Origin: Sneathiella sp. P13V-1
Lineage (GTDB): Bacteria; Pseudomonadota; Alphaproteobacteria; Sneathiellales; Sneathiellaceae
Direction: 5' to 3'
DNA length: 64,000 bases
Assembly (NCBI RefSeq): GCF_015143595.1
Contig: NZ_WYEU01000003.1
Location: forward strand, 62,001-126,000
Position numbers and translations under genes: made by a program. Of this stretch, positions 47,090-57,197 are shown piece after piece. Each line of letters opens with the position of its first letter. The stretch's first letter is position 1. The notes below the pieces were generated by a model, which did no database searches, was not told where the DNA came from, and saw only the letters and a list, made by a program, of their open reading frames with translations.

Positions 47090-49768
47090 TTACGCCTCTG
47101 AAACACGGGTCATACCGAGGGCTGCCTGAGCAGCCGCAAGACGTGCAATCGGCACACGGTACGGAGAACAGGACACGTAATCCAGCCCAATTGTTTCACA
47201 GAAATCGATACTGGATGGGTCGCCGCCATGCTCACCGCAGATACCAAGTTTGATATCTTCACGTGTCACACGGCCACGTTCCGCAGCCAGTTTTACGAGC
47301 TCACCAACACCGTCTCGGTCCAAGGAGACAAACGGATCAGTGTCGTAAATACCTTGTGTAATATAGTCTTCAAGGAAAGACCCTGAATCGTCACGGCTGA
47401 TACCGTAGGTTGTCTGAGTCAGGTCATTCGTCCCAAATGAGAAGAATTCAGCCTGATTGGCAATCTGCCCTGCCTGCAAGGCTGCACGTGGAAGCTCAAT
47501 CATTGTACCAATAAGGTATTCCACAGAGGCACCGCTCTCTTCTTCGATTGTAGCTGCAACCGCCTCAATCTTCCCTTTCAGAATTTCCAGTTCTTTCTCT
47601 GTTGCAACAAGCGGGATCATGATCTCCGGGATCACAGTCTCTCCAAGCTCTTTACTCACTTCTGCGGCGGCTTCCAAAATGGCACGTGCCTGCATTTCAT
47701 ATATTTCCGGATAAGAAATACCTAATCGACAACCACGGTGTCCCAACATCGGATTAAACTCATGCAGTTGAAGTGCACGGTGACGAAGTTTTTTAGCATC
47801 CGCACCCAAGGCTTTAGCCAGGTCGTCAATTTCTTCATCAGTTTTTGGCAGGAATTCATGAAGTGGTGGATCCAGTAGACGAACTGTTACTGGCAGACCA
47901 GACATAATACGGAACAGCTCCACAAAATCTGCTTTCTGCACTGGCAGAAGTTTCGCTAAAGCCTCTTCCCGCTCATCCAGTGTATCTGCGAGGATCATCT
48001 GGCGAACAGCAACGATGCGGTCTGCGTCAAAAAACATGTGTTCTGTCCGGCAAAGACCAATGCCTTCCGCACCAAATTTACGGGCTGTTTCTGCATCAAG
48101 TGGTGTTTCCGCATTTGTACGGACACGAAGACGGCGAATTTCGTCCGCCCATGCCATCAAAGTACCGAATGTACCTGAAAGCTCTGGCAGGATCATATCA
48201 ACAGATCCCAGCATGACTTCACCAGTACCGCCGTCAATTGTAATAATGTCACCCTTATTGAAGGTCTGACCAAGAACGGACATGGTCTCTTCGCGGTAAT
48301 CAATGTTGATGGAACCAGCACCGGACACACAGGCACGGCCCATGCCACGGGCAACCACAGCAGCGTGTGAAGTCATACCACCACGGCTGGTTAGAATACC
48401 TTTTGCGGCGTGCATGCCATGAATATCTTCAGGACTGGTTTCAATCCGAACCAAAATAACTGATTTGCCTTCCGCAGCCAGTTTCTCGGCTTCATCACTG
48501 TTGAAAACAATTTCACCTGATGCAGCACCCGGGGATGCTGGCAAACCACGCGCGATAATGTTTCTTTCAGCATCTGGATCAAGTGTAGGGTGTAATAGCT
48601 GGTCCAGTGAAGAAGGCTCAATACGCTCAATTGCTTCTTCGCGGGTAATCATCCCCTCTTCCACCATGTCCACTGCGATCTTCAAGGCCGCTTTCGCTGT
48701 ACGTTTACCTGAACGGGTTTGAAGCATCCAGAGCTTGCCCTGCTGGACAGTAAATTCAATGTCCTGCATATCGCGGTAGTGATCTTCCAGTTTGTGGTAA
48801 ACCTCAACAAGCTGTGTAAAGACGGATGGGAACAACTCTTCCATGGAAGGTGCATCATCGCCTGCTTCTTCGCGCGCTTCCTTCGTCAGGTTCTGTGGGG
48901 TACGGATACCGGCCACAACATCTTCACCCTGCGCGTTTACAAGGAATTCACCGTAGAAGCGTTTTTCGCCAGTCGATGGGTTACGGGTAAAGGCAACACC
49001 AGTTGCACTATCATCGCCCATATTGCCAAACACCATGGCCTGAACATTAACGGCTGTACCCCATTCAGCAGGAATATCATGTAGACGGCGATATTTAATC
49101 GCACGTTGGTTCATCCAGGAACCAAACACAGCGGTAATAGCACCCCAAAGCTGATCATTTACATCTTGCGGGAACGGACGGCCCAGCTCTTCCTGAACTT
49201 TGGCTTTATACTGACCCACCAGATTTTCCCAATCATCTGCGGAAAGGTCCGTATCCAGAATGTAGCCATTTTCTTCTTTCAGAATTTCCAGCAATTCTTC
49301 AAAGTGGTGATGTTCAACACCCAACACAACATCTGAATACATCTGGATAAAACGACGGTAGCTGTCGTATGCAAAGCGTTTATCGCCAGATTGTACAGCA
49401 AGTCCAGCGACTGTGTCGTCGTTCAGACCAAGGTTCAAAACCGTGTCCATCATCCCCGGCATTGAAGCGCGAGCACCGGAACGAACAGAAACAAGAAGAG
49501 GTTGCTCTTTGTCACCAAAACGACCACCAACTGAATCTTCGATTTTATCTACCGCCGCTGATACTTGATCCGCCAGATCTTCTGGATACTTCTCATCATT
49601 ATCGTAATAGGCAGTACAAACTTCCGTTGAAATGGTAAAGCCCGAAGGAACCGGCAAGCCCAGATTACTCATCTCGGCGAGGTTGGCACCTTTACCGCCG
49701 AGCAGGTTTCTCATATCAGCCTGTCCGTCTGCGGTTCCATCTCCAAAGGAATAAACCCACTTCGTCAT
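47090..49768 (-). CDS. ppdK: Pyruvate, phosphate dikinase
   Basis: An 892-residue enzyme starting at the ATG at 49768 (an upstream GTG at 49786 is in frame). It interconverts pyruvate+ATP+Pi and PEP+AMP+PPi. The N-terminal ATP-grasp domain begins LLGGKGANLAEMSNLGLPVPSGF. The central phospho-His domain is GGMTSHAAVVARGMGRACV. The C-terminal PEP-binding barrel ends with CGEHGGDPSSIDFC. It follows glyS, a common alphaproteobacterial order. Confidence 0.97.
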   Translation of the reverse strand: MTKWVYSFGDGTADGQADMRNLLGGKGANLAEMSNLGLPVPSGFTISTEVCTAYYDNDEKYPEDLADQVSAAVDKIEDSVGGRFGDKEQPLLVSVRSGARASMPGMMDTVLNLGLNDDTVAGLAVQSGDKRFAYDSYRRFIQMYSDVVLGVEHHHFEELLEILKEENGYILDTDLSADDWENLVGQYKAKVQEELGRPFPQDVNDQLWGAITAVFGSWMNQRAIKYRRLHDIPAEWGTAVNVQAMVFGNMGDDSATGVAFTRNPSTGEKRFYGEFLVNAQGEDVVAGIRTPQNLTKEAREEAGDDAPSMEELFPSVFTQLVEVYHKLEDHYRDMQDIEFTVQQGKLWMLQTRSGKRTAKAALKIAVDMVEEGMITREEAIERIEPSSLDQLLHPTLDPDAERNIIARGLPASPGAASGEIVFNSDEAEKLAAEGKSVILVRIETSPEDIHGMHAAKGILTSRGGMTSHAAVVARGMGRACVSGAGSINIDYREETMSVLGQTFNKGDIITIDGGTGEVMLGSVDMILPELSGTFGTLMAWADEIRRLRVRTNAETPLDAETARKFGAEGIGLCRTEHMFFDADRIVAVRQMILADTLDEREEALAKLLPVQKADFVELFRIMSGLPVTVRLLDPPLHEFLPKTDEEIDDLAKALGADAKKLRHRALQLHEFNPMLGHRGCRLGISYPEIYEMQARAILEAAAEVSKELGETVIPEIMIPLVATEKELEILKGKIEAVAATIEEESGASVEYLIGTMIELPRAALQAGQIANQAEFFSFGTNDLTQTTYGISRDDSGSFLEDYITQGIYDTDPFVSLDRDGVGELVKLAAERGRVTREDIKLGICGEHGGDPSSIDFCETIGLDYVSCSPYRVPIARLAAAQAALGMTRVSEA

Positions 49769-49799
49769 CGTTCCGTTCACTTTCACTTGCTAGTAATTA

Positions 49800-51857
49800 T
49801 TAGCCTTCGATTTTCGAAAGGTCCGCCAATTGGTCGAGCGCATTACGAATGCTCGACAACAGGCGAAGTCTGTTCACGCGGACGTTCGCATCATCCGCGT
49901 TCACAATCACATCATCAAAGAAGTCATCAACTGGTTTACGCAAAGTTGCCGCTGCTTTAAACGCAACATCAAATTCGTCATTCCCAAGTGCAGCGCCAAG
50001 CATAGGCAGTACTTCTTCAATACGATTAAATAGGGCAGTTTCCTGACTTTCCGCCATTAACGCGGCATCAGGCTGCTGATCATATGAGGCGTCATCCTTC
50101 TTCTCTTCGATTCGAAGAATGTTCGCCGCACGGCGATACGCCACCAAAAGGTTCGCACCATCATCTGAGTCCAAAAATGATGAAAGCGCATCCACCTGTG
50201 CCATCAGACGGACTAGATCGCTGGTTCCACCAAGTGCAAAGATTGCCGCCACATAATCGTGACGTACATTTTTTTCTTTCAGGTGAACCTTCAGGCGATC
50301 TGCAAAGAAATCAAGAAGCTCTTCAGCATTCAATTTCTCATCAATGATCTGCAATTCATCTGCTGTTTTGAAAATCTTTACAAGCGGCAGGCGCAATCCA
50401 TTCTCAAGAACCAGACGGATAACACCCAACGCCGCACGGCGAAGCGCGTATGGATCCTTTGAACCTGTTGGTTTCTCATCCATTGCGAAGAAACCAACAA
50501 GCGTGTCGATCTTATCCGCCAAGGCAACCACAACACTTACTGGATCGGATGGGCACGTATCACTTGGCCCAAGCGGGGAGTAATGTTCCTGCAATGCTTT
50601 TGCGACGGATGGTTTTTCACCATCATGTTCCGCATAATAGCGGCCCATCAAACCCTGAAGGTCAGCAAACTCACCAACCATTTCCGTGGTCAGGTCAGCC
50701 TTACACAGCAGCGCTGCGCGTTTGCAATCCTCTACATCCGCACCGGCTACAAATGGCGCAATTGCTTCACTCAAAGCCACAATACGAGAGATCTTTTCCC
50801 GAACCGTTCCAAGGCGTGCGTGGAACACCACTTTATCAAGTGGGTCAAGACGATCTTCAAGGCGACCTTTACGGTCCTGATCCCAGAAAAATTTCGCATC
50901 GGATAAACGCGCGCTTAACACACGCTCATTACCGGCAGTGATTTTCTTGCCACCATCTTCAGCCCGCAAGTTAGCAACCGTAATAAAATACGGCGCCATT
51001 TTCCCGCTATCATCTGAAAGAGAGAAATACTTCTGATGACTACGCATCGCTGAAATAAGAGCTTCTTGTGGTACATCCATGAATTGCGGATCTACGCGCC
51101 CGATCAGACTTTCCGGCCATTCAACAAGACCGGCCACCTCTGCAAGCAGTCCCTGATCTTCGATGAGTTTAACGTCTTCAGACGCGGCAAGGCGTTCTGC
51201 ATCTTTGGCGATGATGGATTTTCGCTCATCATGCTCAAGCACCACAAAGGCACTACGAAGTTTTGCTTTGTAATCGTCAAATCCTGTAACCGTGATGGCA
51301 TCAGGTGCCATAAAGCGGTGACCAAATGTCTGATTGGAAGAGGTTAAGTGCTCCCAACTAAATGGCAGTGTCTCTCCGTCAAACAGGCACAGAATGGAAT
51401 GCAAAGGCCGCACCCAACGTGCTGTATGGTCTGACCATTTCATTGGCTTTGGCCAAGGCAGGTTAGAGAGCGCCGCTGGCAGGATTTCAGCCAACACATC
51501 AGCCGTCTTTCCGCCTTTTGTTTCAATCACTGCGTAATAGAACGCGCCTTTTGGTGTTTCACGTTCTTCTAGTTGTTCTTGAGTGAGACCAGTGGAGCGC
51601 AGAAAACCTTCCAGCGCCTTTTCTGGTGCCCCAACACGTGGACCGCGGCGTTCTTCAGATTTATCAGGTTGCGCAACGGAAAGGTCATTGATCACCAGTG
51701 TCAAACGGCGCGGTGTGGAATGAGACGCTACTGCTCCAAATTCCAGACCTTTATCTTTCAGCGCTGATGTCACAAGACGTGCCAGATCATCAGCGGCTTT
51801 CACCTGCATCCGCGCAGGGATCTCTTCAGAGAAAAGCTCAAGCAGAAATTCAGCCAT
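49800..51857 (-). CDS. glyS: Glycyl-tRNA synthetase beta subunit
   Basis: A 685-residue subunit of the bacterial alpha2-beta2 GlyRS, involved in tRNA-Gly recognition. The N-terminus AEFLLELFSEEIPARMQ is diagnostic. The middle VEWPESLIGRVDPQFMDVPQEALISAMRSHQKYF is conserved. The start overlaps the glyQ stop by one base (TAATG). Confidence 0.97.
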   Translation of the reverse strand: MAEFLLELFSEEIPARMQVKAADDLARLVTSALKDKGLEFGAVASHSTPRRLTLVINDLSVAQPDKSEERRGPRVGAPEKALEGFLRSTGLTQEQLEERETPKGAFYYAVIETKGGKTADVLAEILPAALSNLPWPKPMKWSDHTARWVRPLHSILCLFDGETLPFSWEHLTSSNQTFGHRFMAPDAITVTGFDDYKAKLRSAFVVLEHDERKSIIAKDAERLAASEDVKLIEDQGLLAEVAGLVEWPESLIGRVDPQFMDVPQEALISAMRSHQKYFSLSDDSGKMAPYFITVANLRAEDGGKKITAGNERVLSARLSDAKFFWDQDRKGRLEDRLDPLDKVVFHARLGTVREKISRIVALSEAIAPFVAGADVEDCKRAALLCKADLTTEMVGEFADLQGLMGRYYAEHDGEKPSVAKALQEHYSPLGPSDTCPSDPVSVVVALADKIDTLVGFFAMDEKPTGSKDPYALRRAALGVIRLVLENGLRLPLVKIFKTADELQIIDEKLNAEELLDFFADRLKVHLKEKNVRHDYVAAIFALGGTSDLVRLMAQVDALSSFLDSDDGANLLVAYRRAANILRIEEKKDDASYDQQPDAALMAESQETALFNRIEEVLPMLGAALGNDEFDVAFKAAATLRKPVDDFFDDVIVNADDANVRVNRLRLLSSIRNALDQLADLSKIEG

Positions 51858-52753
51858 TATGCTTCCTCCTCATTCAGATGTCCGCGATTGCGCAACCACT
51901 GTTCGGCACAACCTTTGGCAAGCGCACGCACACGGCCAATATAGGCCGCACGTTCTGTCACACTGATAACGCCCCGCGCATCAAGCAAGTTGAATACATG
52001 GCTTGCTTTCATGCATTGGTCATAGGCTGGCAATGCCAAGCCAGCTTCCAAAACTTGTTGGCACTGTTTTTCGGCATCTGCAAAATGGCGGAACAGAATT
52101 TCCGGATCAGAATGCTCAAAGTTGTAGGCGGACATTTCCTGCTCGTTTTGCAAGAACACATCCCCGTAAGTCACACCCTCATTGTTCCACTTGAGGTCAT
52201 ACATACGATCCACACCTTGCACATACATGGCAAGACGCTCCAGTCCATATGTCAGCTCGCCAGATACGGGAGAGCAGTCAAAACCACCAACTTGCTGGAA
52301 GTAAGTGAACTGGCTGACTTCCATGCCGTCACACCAGACTTCCCAACCAAGACCCCACGCCCCCAGTGTTGGGCTTTCCCAGTCATCTTCCACAAAGCGG
52401 ATATCATGGTTCTTTGGGTCGATACCCAGCGCATAAAGGCTTTGAAGATACAAATCCTGAATATTATCAGGTGACGGCTTCATAATGACCTGAAACTGGT
52501 AATAGTGCTGACCACGGTTCGGGTTTTCACCATAGCGACCATCGGTTGGACGGCGGGAAGGCTGCACATAGGCCGCATTCCATGGCTCAGGACCTAACGC
52601 ACGTAAAGTTGTCGCAGGGTGAAATGTACCCGCGCCGACTTCCATGTCATAAGGCTGAAGAATAACGCATCCCTGATCTGCCCAGAAATGCTGCAAAGTC
52701 AGGATCAAGTCCTGAAAGGAGTTAGATGCCACCGGGGCCGAACTAGTCGACAT
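51857..52753 (-). CDS. glyQ: Glycyl-tRNA synthetase alpha subunit
   Basis: A 298-residue class II catalytic subunit that activates glycine. Diagnostic sequences are [39 protein letters not shown] and [21 protein letters not shown]. It is first of glyQ-glyS with ppdK after it. Confidence 0.97.
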   Translation of the reverse strand: MSTSSAPVASNSFQDLILTLQHFWADQGCVILQPYDMEVGAGTFHPATTLRALGPEPWNAAYVQPSRRPTDGRYGENPNRGQHYYQFQVIMKPSPDNIQDLYLQSLYALGIDPKNHDIRFVEDDWESPTLGAWGLGWEVWCDGMEVSQFTYFQQVGGFDCSPVSGELTYGLERLAMYVQGVDRMYDLKWNNEGVTYGDVFLQNEQEMSAYNFEHSDPEILFRHFADAEKQCQQVLEAGLALPAYDQCMKASHVFNLLDARGVISVTERAAYIGRVRALAKGCAEQWLRNRGHLNEEEA

Positions 52754-52847
52754 TGAAGCTGACCATATGTTTTTTGTTAAAGCTAGTGCGCTGCAACATA
52801 ATGGTCACGAAACGGTGGGTCAACAAAGCAAAGGCTGCTTTTCTAAA

Positions 52848-53054
52848 TCATTTCTCACAAACATGATCTTCAATCGCGGCAACATAGGTCCCGCAGTCAG
52901 GGCATTTTTGCAGTTCTGTCGTCTGATCGGTCGTTTTTTCCTGCTTATTCGCGGAGATTTCACCGCTTTCGTCTTTTTTGCGAAATTGGCGGGCGATAAT
53001 AAATACCGCTCCGACAACAACTGCCAATAATATGATTTTCAAAGGTGAGAGCAT
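52848..53054 (-). CDS. Small single-pass membrane protein with zinc-ribbon-like tail
   Basis: 68 residues: an N-terminal membrane helix (IILLAVVVGAVFIIARQF), a basic/acidic linker, then a Cys motif CPDCGTYVAAIEDHVC resembling the PP0621-type small protein. Its function is unknown. The metal-ribbon pattern (C-x2-C...H-x-C) suggests zinc binding. It is transcribed with the S49 peptidase gene (31-bp gap) upstream and lies before glyQ on the same strand. Confidence 0.78.
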   Translation of the reverse strand: MLSPLKIILLAVVVGAVFIIARQFRKKDESGEISANKQEKTTDQTTELQKCPDCGTYVAAIEDHVCEK

Positions 53055-53085
53055 TTTACCCGCCTAGTCTTGCTATCAGAACGAA

Positions 53086-53949
53086 TCAGAGGCCAAATCG
53101 TTGCCAACTTGCTTCTTCGCGAATCCCACCAATAGCCGCACCAACCGCAACACCTGGAAGAGATTGACTACCAAGGCCAAGAGTTTTCTGGATCCAACTC
53201 TTGCGGCCTTCATGAAGTTCAAGCTTCACGTCTTCACCGTATTTTTCGCGCATGAAAGATCTCATATCCGCAATACCATCAATCAGACCAAGCTCTTCCG
53301 CTTTCTTGCCTGTCCAAACGTCCCCTGAGAAGAGCTCTTTATCTTTGCGTTTTTTGAGGCGCTCACCACGGCGCTCTTTCACGTAACCCTTGAAGTTTTC
53401 ATGAATTTCGGTTTGAACTTTCTTCAACCACTCAATGTCATCTTCTTTTTCCGGACTAAATGGATCAAGTTTGGATTTATTGTCGCCTGCCGCATAAATG
53501 CGCCGCTCCACCCCAAGCTTCTCCATCGCACCTGTAAAGCCAAAACCCGCTGAGATCACACCGATAGAGCCAACAATTGAGTTCTGATCTGCGTAGATCT
53601 CATCGGCACAAAGGCCGAGCCAATACCCACCGGACGCCATCACATCTTCGGCAAAAGCGTATACGGGAACTTCCTTCTCATCCGCCAACTGACGAATACG
53701 CTTCGCAATTAAGGCTGACTGAACCGGTGATCCGCCAGGTGAGTTGATTGACAAGGCAATCGCAGAAAGGTTCTTTGTTTCGAACGCCTCCTTAATAATC
53801 CCGGCAACTCCCATCAGGTTCAGATGTTCGCCGCGCAACTTCCCTCCCCCAGGTGCAATCACACCGTGAAGAGCAATAACAGCAACCACTGGATCTTTTT
53901 TCATCCAGCGCTTTAAAGGTGTTTTTTCAAGAAGAGATTTTATTTTCAT
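53086..53949 (-). CDS. S49-family peptidase (SppA-like)
   Basis: A 287-residue protein with the SppA fold: VVAVIALHGVIAP, SINSPGGSPVQSALIAKRI, and the catalytic serine in MASGGYWLGLCADEIYAD, with a lysine partner elsewhere in the domain. No clear signal peptide or membrane anchor is seen, so its placement at the membrane is uncertain. Family members degrade cleaved signal peptides or membrane proteins. It is upstream of the small membrane protein and glyQ. Confidence 0.9.
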   Translation of the reverse strand: MKIKSLLEKTPLKRWMKKDPVVAVIALHGVIAPGGGKLRGEHLNLMGVAGIIKEAFETKNLSAIALSINSPGGSPVQSALIAKRIRQLADEKEVPVYAFAEDVMASGGYWLGLCADEIYADQNSIVGSIGVISAGFGFTGAMEKLGVERRIYAAGDNKSKLDPFSPEKEDDIEWLKKVQTEIHENFKGYVKERRGERLKKRKDKELFSGDVWTGKKAEELGLIDGIADMRSFMREKYGEDVKLELHEGRKSWIQKTLGLGSQSLPGVAVGAAIGGIREEASWQRFGL

Positions 53950-53987
53950 GTATCTAAAAGTAATCGCTGATTTTAAAGGCGCAAGCC

Positions 53988-54761
53988 TTATTTGTAGATG
54001 TCTTCCAAACCGATACCTTCACGAAGTATTCGCTCACTTATTTCAGTGGGCTGCCCGTTCTTTTCATGGAGCACAAGGCCAGGAAGAATAATGTTTCCAC
54101 TCTTATCTTCTTTGACGCCCTGGACGATAACCCGTTTGGCAGGTGTTTCCTTATTTGGCCACAACGGAATAACCGTCAACCTGCCGCACTGGCTTTCCAA
54201 GGTTTTCAATATATCTGTTAGGCGGTCGGTTCTATGGATAACTGAAATTTGCCCTCTGGGCTTTAACCGGGCGACACAGAATTTAAGCCAACTCTCAAGG
54301 TCAACCGCCCCTTCCACATGGGCTGTCGCTTTAATTTGATCAGGAGAAGATTGCGCTTTTCCATCCGCATAAAAGGGAGGGTTCGTTACAACATGATCAA
54401 AAACATCGTTCAAGAAAGGGCGATCATTTGGTCCTTCCATGCCATTGAATGCTGTACGATCTCCAATATCCACATTCAGAATATGAAAATCCTCGGCACA
54501 GTTATTTGCACGGGCATTTTCCAACGCCTGATCTGCCAGCACCTTCTGACATTCGATTCCATAAATACTGGCTTTTGGCATTCGATGTTTAATACAGATG
54601 CCAACAGTCCCAACACCTGTCCCCACATCCAATACCGAGACCTTAGCACTTCGGTTGACAGACGCGGCTAATAGGACAGCGTCTGATCCAGCACGAAACC
54701 CTTTTTTGGGTTGCCTAATTTGAATTTTGCCATCCAAAAACTTATCGTTGGTCCACTCCAT
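53988..54761 (-). CDS. TrmN6/YfiC-type SAM methyltransferase
   Basis: A 257-residue methyltransferase. SAM motif I VLDVGTGVGTVGICI and catalytic motif NPPFYADGKAQSS (NPPY type, N-methylation of adenine or glutamine) fit the tRNA1(Val) A37 N6-methyltransferase family. The upstream FLDGKIQIRQPKKGFRAGSDAVLLAA is also typical. The exact substrate is inferred. It lies 4 bp after the DUF2007 gene. Confidence 0.88.
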   Translation of the reverse strand: MEWTNDKFLDGKIQIRQPKKGFRAGSDAVLLAASVNRSAKVSVLDVGTGVGTVGICIKHRMPKASIYGIECQKVLADQALENARANNCAEDFHILNVDIGDRTAFNGMEGPNDRPFLNDVFDHVVTNPPFYADGKAQSSPDQIKATAHVEGAVDLESWLKFCVARLKPRGQISVIHRTDRLTDILKTLESQCGRLTVIPLWPNKETPAKRVIVQGVKEDKSGNIILPGLVLHEKNGQPTEISERILREGIGLEDIYK

Positions 54762-54765
54762 AGGG

Positions 54766-54984
54766 TTATTCTTTTACCTCACCCGGCGCTAAATCCTCTA
54801 CAATCACTTTTGCGCGCTCAAGATCTTCTTCTGCGACAACGACCCGACGCTGGATGGCACCAATACTGCCCTCCAGTATGGATGTATGCTCATCCAGAAT
54901 AACGGCATCGATTCCCTCATCCTTCAGAACAGCTACCAGATAGGAAATCAAAACCGGATCATTTGCACGAATTAGCTCTTTCAA
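54766..54984 (-). CDS. DUF2007 small protein
   Basis: 72 residues, start TTG at 54984, with GGGGG about 8 bp upstream. The sequence MKELIRANDPVLISYLVAVLKDEGIDAVILDEHTSILEGSIGAIQRRVVV fits DUF2007, a small PII/ferredoxin-like fold thought to bind signals, without a proven function. It is co-transcribed with the methyltransferase gene (4-bp gap), an arrangement common in alphaproteobacteria. Confidence 0.88.
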   Translation of the reverse strand: MKELIRANDPVLISYLVAVLKDEGIDAVILDEHTSILEGSIGAIQRRVVVAEEDLERAKVIVEDLAPGEVKE

Positions 54985-54998
54985 GGCTTAAACCCCCG

Positions 54999-55025
54999 TT
55001 GAATTTGCGTGAATTAAATTATAAT
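54999..55025 (+). promoter_or_regulatory. Promoter-like sequence upstream of the polyprenyl synthase gene
   Basis: TTGAAT, 15 bp, TATAAT on the plus strand. The -10 is perfect but the spacing is short. Transcription would begin near 55032. Confidence 0.4.
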
Positions 55026-55130
55026 TCAGGGTAAAGCTCAAGGATTAGTACTGTAGCTTGACCCTGCGGCATGTTCAGCTATGCTCTCGGCGGTTTTGCC
55101 TTAAGGCGTTTTAGGAAGTGTGAGGCGGTT

Positions 55131-56153
55131 TTGGAACTTTCACCAAATCTGGACAAAAACAGTAACAAATCCCAATTGAATGCGTCCTTGACGCCTTTGA
55201 TGGACATTGTTGCCGATGATCTGAAAGATACGAACCAGATCATTCTGGATCGAATGCACAGCGACGTGGAACTGATCCCAGTTCTTGCCCGCCATTTGAT
55301 TGCTGCAGGTGGCAAACGTCTACGCCCTGTTCTCACTCTTGGAGCTGCAAAACTCTGTGGTTATGAAGGTGATCGCGCGAAGAAGCTCGCGGCCTGCGTT
55401 GAATTTATTCATACCGCCACCCTTCTTCATGATGATGTTGTCGATGAAAGTGATCTTCGCCGCGGTAACGAAACTGCAAATGCCGTTTGGGGGAACCAGG
55501 CCAGCGTTCTGGTTGGGGACTTCCTTTTTAGCCGCTCCTTCCAATTGATGGTCGAAGATGGTTCACTGGAAGTTCTCCGTGTTCTGTCCAACGCATCAGC
55601 TGTCATTGCAGAGGGTGAAGTTCTGCAATTGATGAATGTCGGTGATATCAATGTTACCGAAGAAAGCTATTTCGAGGTTATCGCAGCCAAAACCGCTGCG
55701 CTTTTTGCTGCAGCAACTCGTGTTGGCGCCGTTGTCGCAAACCGGCCTGAAAATGAGGTTGATGCTTTGGAAGAGTTTGGCATGAACCTTGGCATCGCGT
55801 TTCAGCTTATCGATGATGCACTTGATTATTCTGCTGAACAGCAATCCTTGGGAAAAACCATTGGAGATGACTTCCGTGAAGGCAAAGTCACTATGCCTGT
55901 TCTTCTGGCCTACCGTGCCGGCGATGAAGAAGAAAAAGCGTTCTGGACCCGCGTGATTGAACAAGAACAAAATGACGGTGACTTGGATGAAGCAATGCGC
56001 CTCATAGAAAAACACCAAACCATCCGAGGTACTTTTGACACCGCACTGAAATATGGTGACATGGCGAAAGCGAACTTGGGATTGTTTGCTGATGGACCTG
56101 AAAAAGCGGCTCTTATCAGCGCTGTCGATTTTGCAATTGAGCGAGCTTACTAA
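55131..56153 (+). CDS. ispB: Polyprenyl diphosphate synthase (octaprenyl-type, IspB-like)
   Basis: I place the start at the TTG at 55131, 5 bp after GAGGCGG; the frame is open to an ATG at 55071, but that extension lacks a ribosome site and has an unusual sequence. The 340-residue protein has the two Asp-rich motifs of long-chain prenyl synthases: LLHDDVVDESDLRRG and LIDDALDYSA. Conserved GGKRLRPVLTL and HTATL occur around them. It makes the side chain of ubiquinone. Chain length cannot be read from the sequence. Confidence 0.93.
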   Translation: MELSPNLDKNSNKSQLNASLTPLMDIVADDLKDTNQIILDRMHSDVELIPVLARHLIAAGGKRLRPVLTLGAAKLCGYEGDRAKKLAACVEFIHTATLLHDDVVDESDLRRGNETANAVWGNQASVLVGDFLFSRSFQLMVEDGSLEVLRVLSNASAVIAEGEVLQLMNVGDINVTEESYFEVIAAKTAALFAAATRVGAVVANRPENEVDALEEFGMNLGIAFQLIDDALDYSAEQQSLGKTIGDDFREGKVTMPVLLAYRAGDEEEKAFWTRVIEQEQNDGDLDEAMRLIEKHQTIRGTFDTALKYGDMAKANLGLFADGPEKAALISAVDFAIERAY

Positions 56154-56293
56154 AATTGTCGAGCATGTGACATTCATCTGGCTCTCATGTAATTTTTTCG
56201 CCCGACTACCGTTATAATTCTGGATGTTTCCCCTTCAAGCGTTAGGTAGATATAATACCTCTATCTGTGTTTTGGTATTCAAGGGCGATATCC

Positions 56294-57052
56294 ATGATTA
56301 AGTCAGGCTGTTTGAGGATCGGTATTCTCGGGATCTTATTTTGCTTCGCCTCGCCAGCCTTCACCCAAGAATCAACACCTGTTCTCCAGACGATTGGGCA
56401 AGAGCCATATAGCTATCTAGTCGATGACAATAGATATGAAGGCTATCACTATGAAATCGCCAACAGCATTTTGAAACAGGCCGGGTACAAGGTTACCGCA
56501 GAACCACCCCCCCTTAAACGCCTCATTCATAATCTTAAAGAAGGTCATTCTGATTGCATTCTGGCTGCCAACTCGCCTTTTGCAAGAAAGCACTTCATAG
56601 CTGTCGAAGAGATTGGGCACAATTTGCAGGTCGGCATTTTGCCGCGTGAAGGGATAAACCCTTCAGAATATGAAGACTTGCAGGGGCTGGCAATTGCGGT
56701 TCCACAAGGCATGACCATCGGAGAGCCGTTTGACAGCGACACGTCGCTCATTAAAGTTTCCACTCCCGACTATAATCAAAGCTCTTTAATGCTAAAGCAC
56801 AATAGGATTGACGCAATTATGGGGGCACTGGAAAGCATCCGCTTCAGCGCCTATAAAGTTCTTCCAAACGAACAACCGAGATATGGCACTCCATTGATAA
56901 TACAATCCCTTCCTGTCGCGCTGATATGCAACAAGGACAAAATAGACACTGAGATTGTCAAACGGCTGAAGACCGCCACTCAGGAACTCAAAGCCAATGG
57001 CACAATTGAAAAGATTATTTCAAACTTCTTTGCCAATTTATTTGCTAGCTAA
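56294..57052 (+). CDS. Orphan family-3 solute-binding-like periplasmic protein
   Basis: A 252-residue exported protein starting at the ATG at 56294 (AGGG 8 bp upstream; the frame extends to a GTG at 56267). A signal peptide ends near FAQ/FTQ. The SBP_bac_3 pattern is EPYSYLVDDNRYEGYHYEIANSILKQAGYKV, with the late hinge LKTATQELKANGTIEKI. No permease or ATPase gene lies nearby. The ligand is unknown. Confidence 0.82.
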   Translation: MIKSGCLRIGILGILFCFASPAFTQESTPVLQTIGQEPYSYLVDDNRYEGYHYEIANSILKQAGYKVTAEPPPLKRLIHNLKEGHSDCILAANSPFARKHFIAVEEIGHNLQVGILPREGINPSEYEDLQGLAIAVPQGMTIGEPFDSDTSLIKVSTPDYNQSSLMLKHNRIDAIMGALESIRFSAYKVLPNEQPRYGTPLIIQSLPVALICNKDKIDTEIVKRLKTATQELKANGTIEKIISNFFANLFAS

Positions 57053-57197
57053 CCGAGCATATGAGCTTTGGCAGCACCACCCAGAAGTAACACGCCGCCT
57101 AATTTAGTTAACTTTCATGTTACTTTTTGTCATTATACTAACAAGTTATAGTCAAGACTGACTTTGAATAGTCAGATATTTGTATTGGATAACAGCA

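Noticed and set aside
55071-55130. N-terminal extension of the polyprenyl synthase from the ATG at 55071
   Set aside because: No Shine-Dalgarno before the ATG and an Arg/Phe-rich non-family sequence; the TTG at 55131 has GAGGCGG at 5 bp. Kept as an alternative only.
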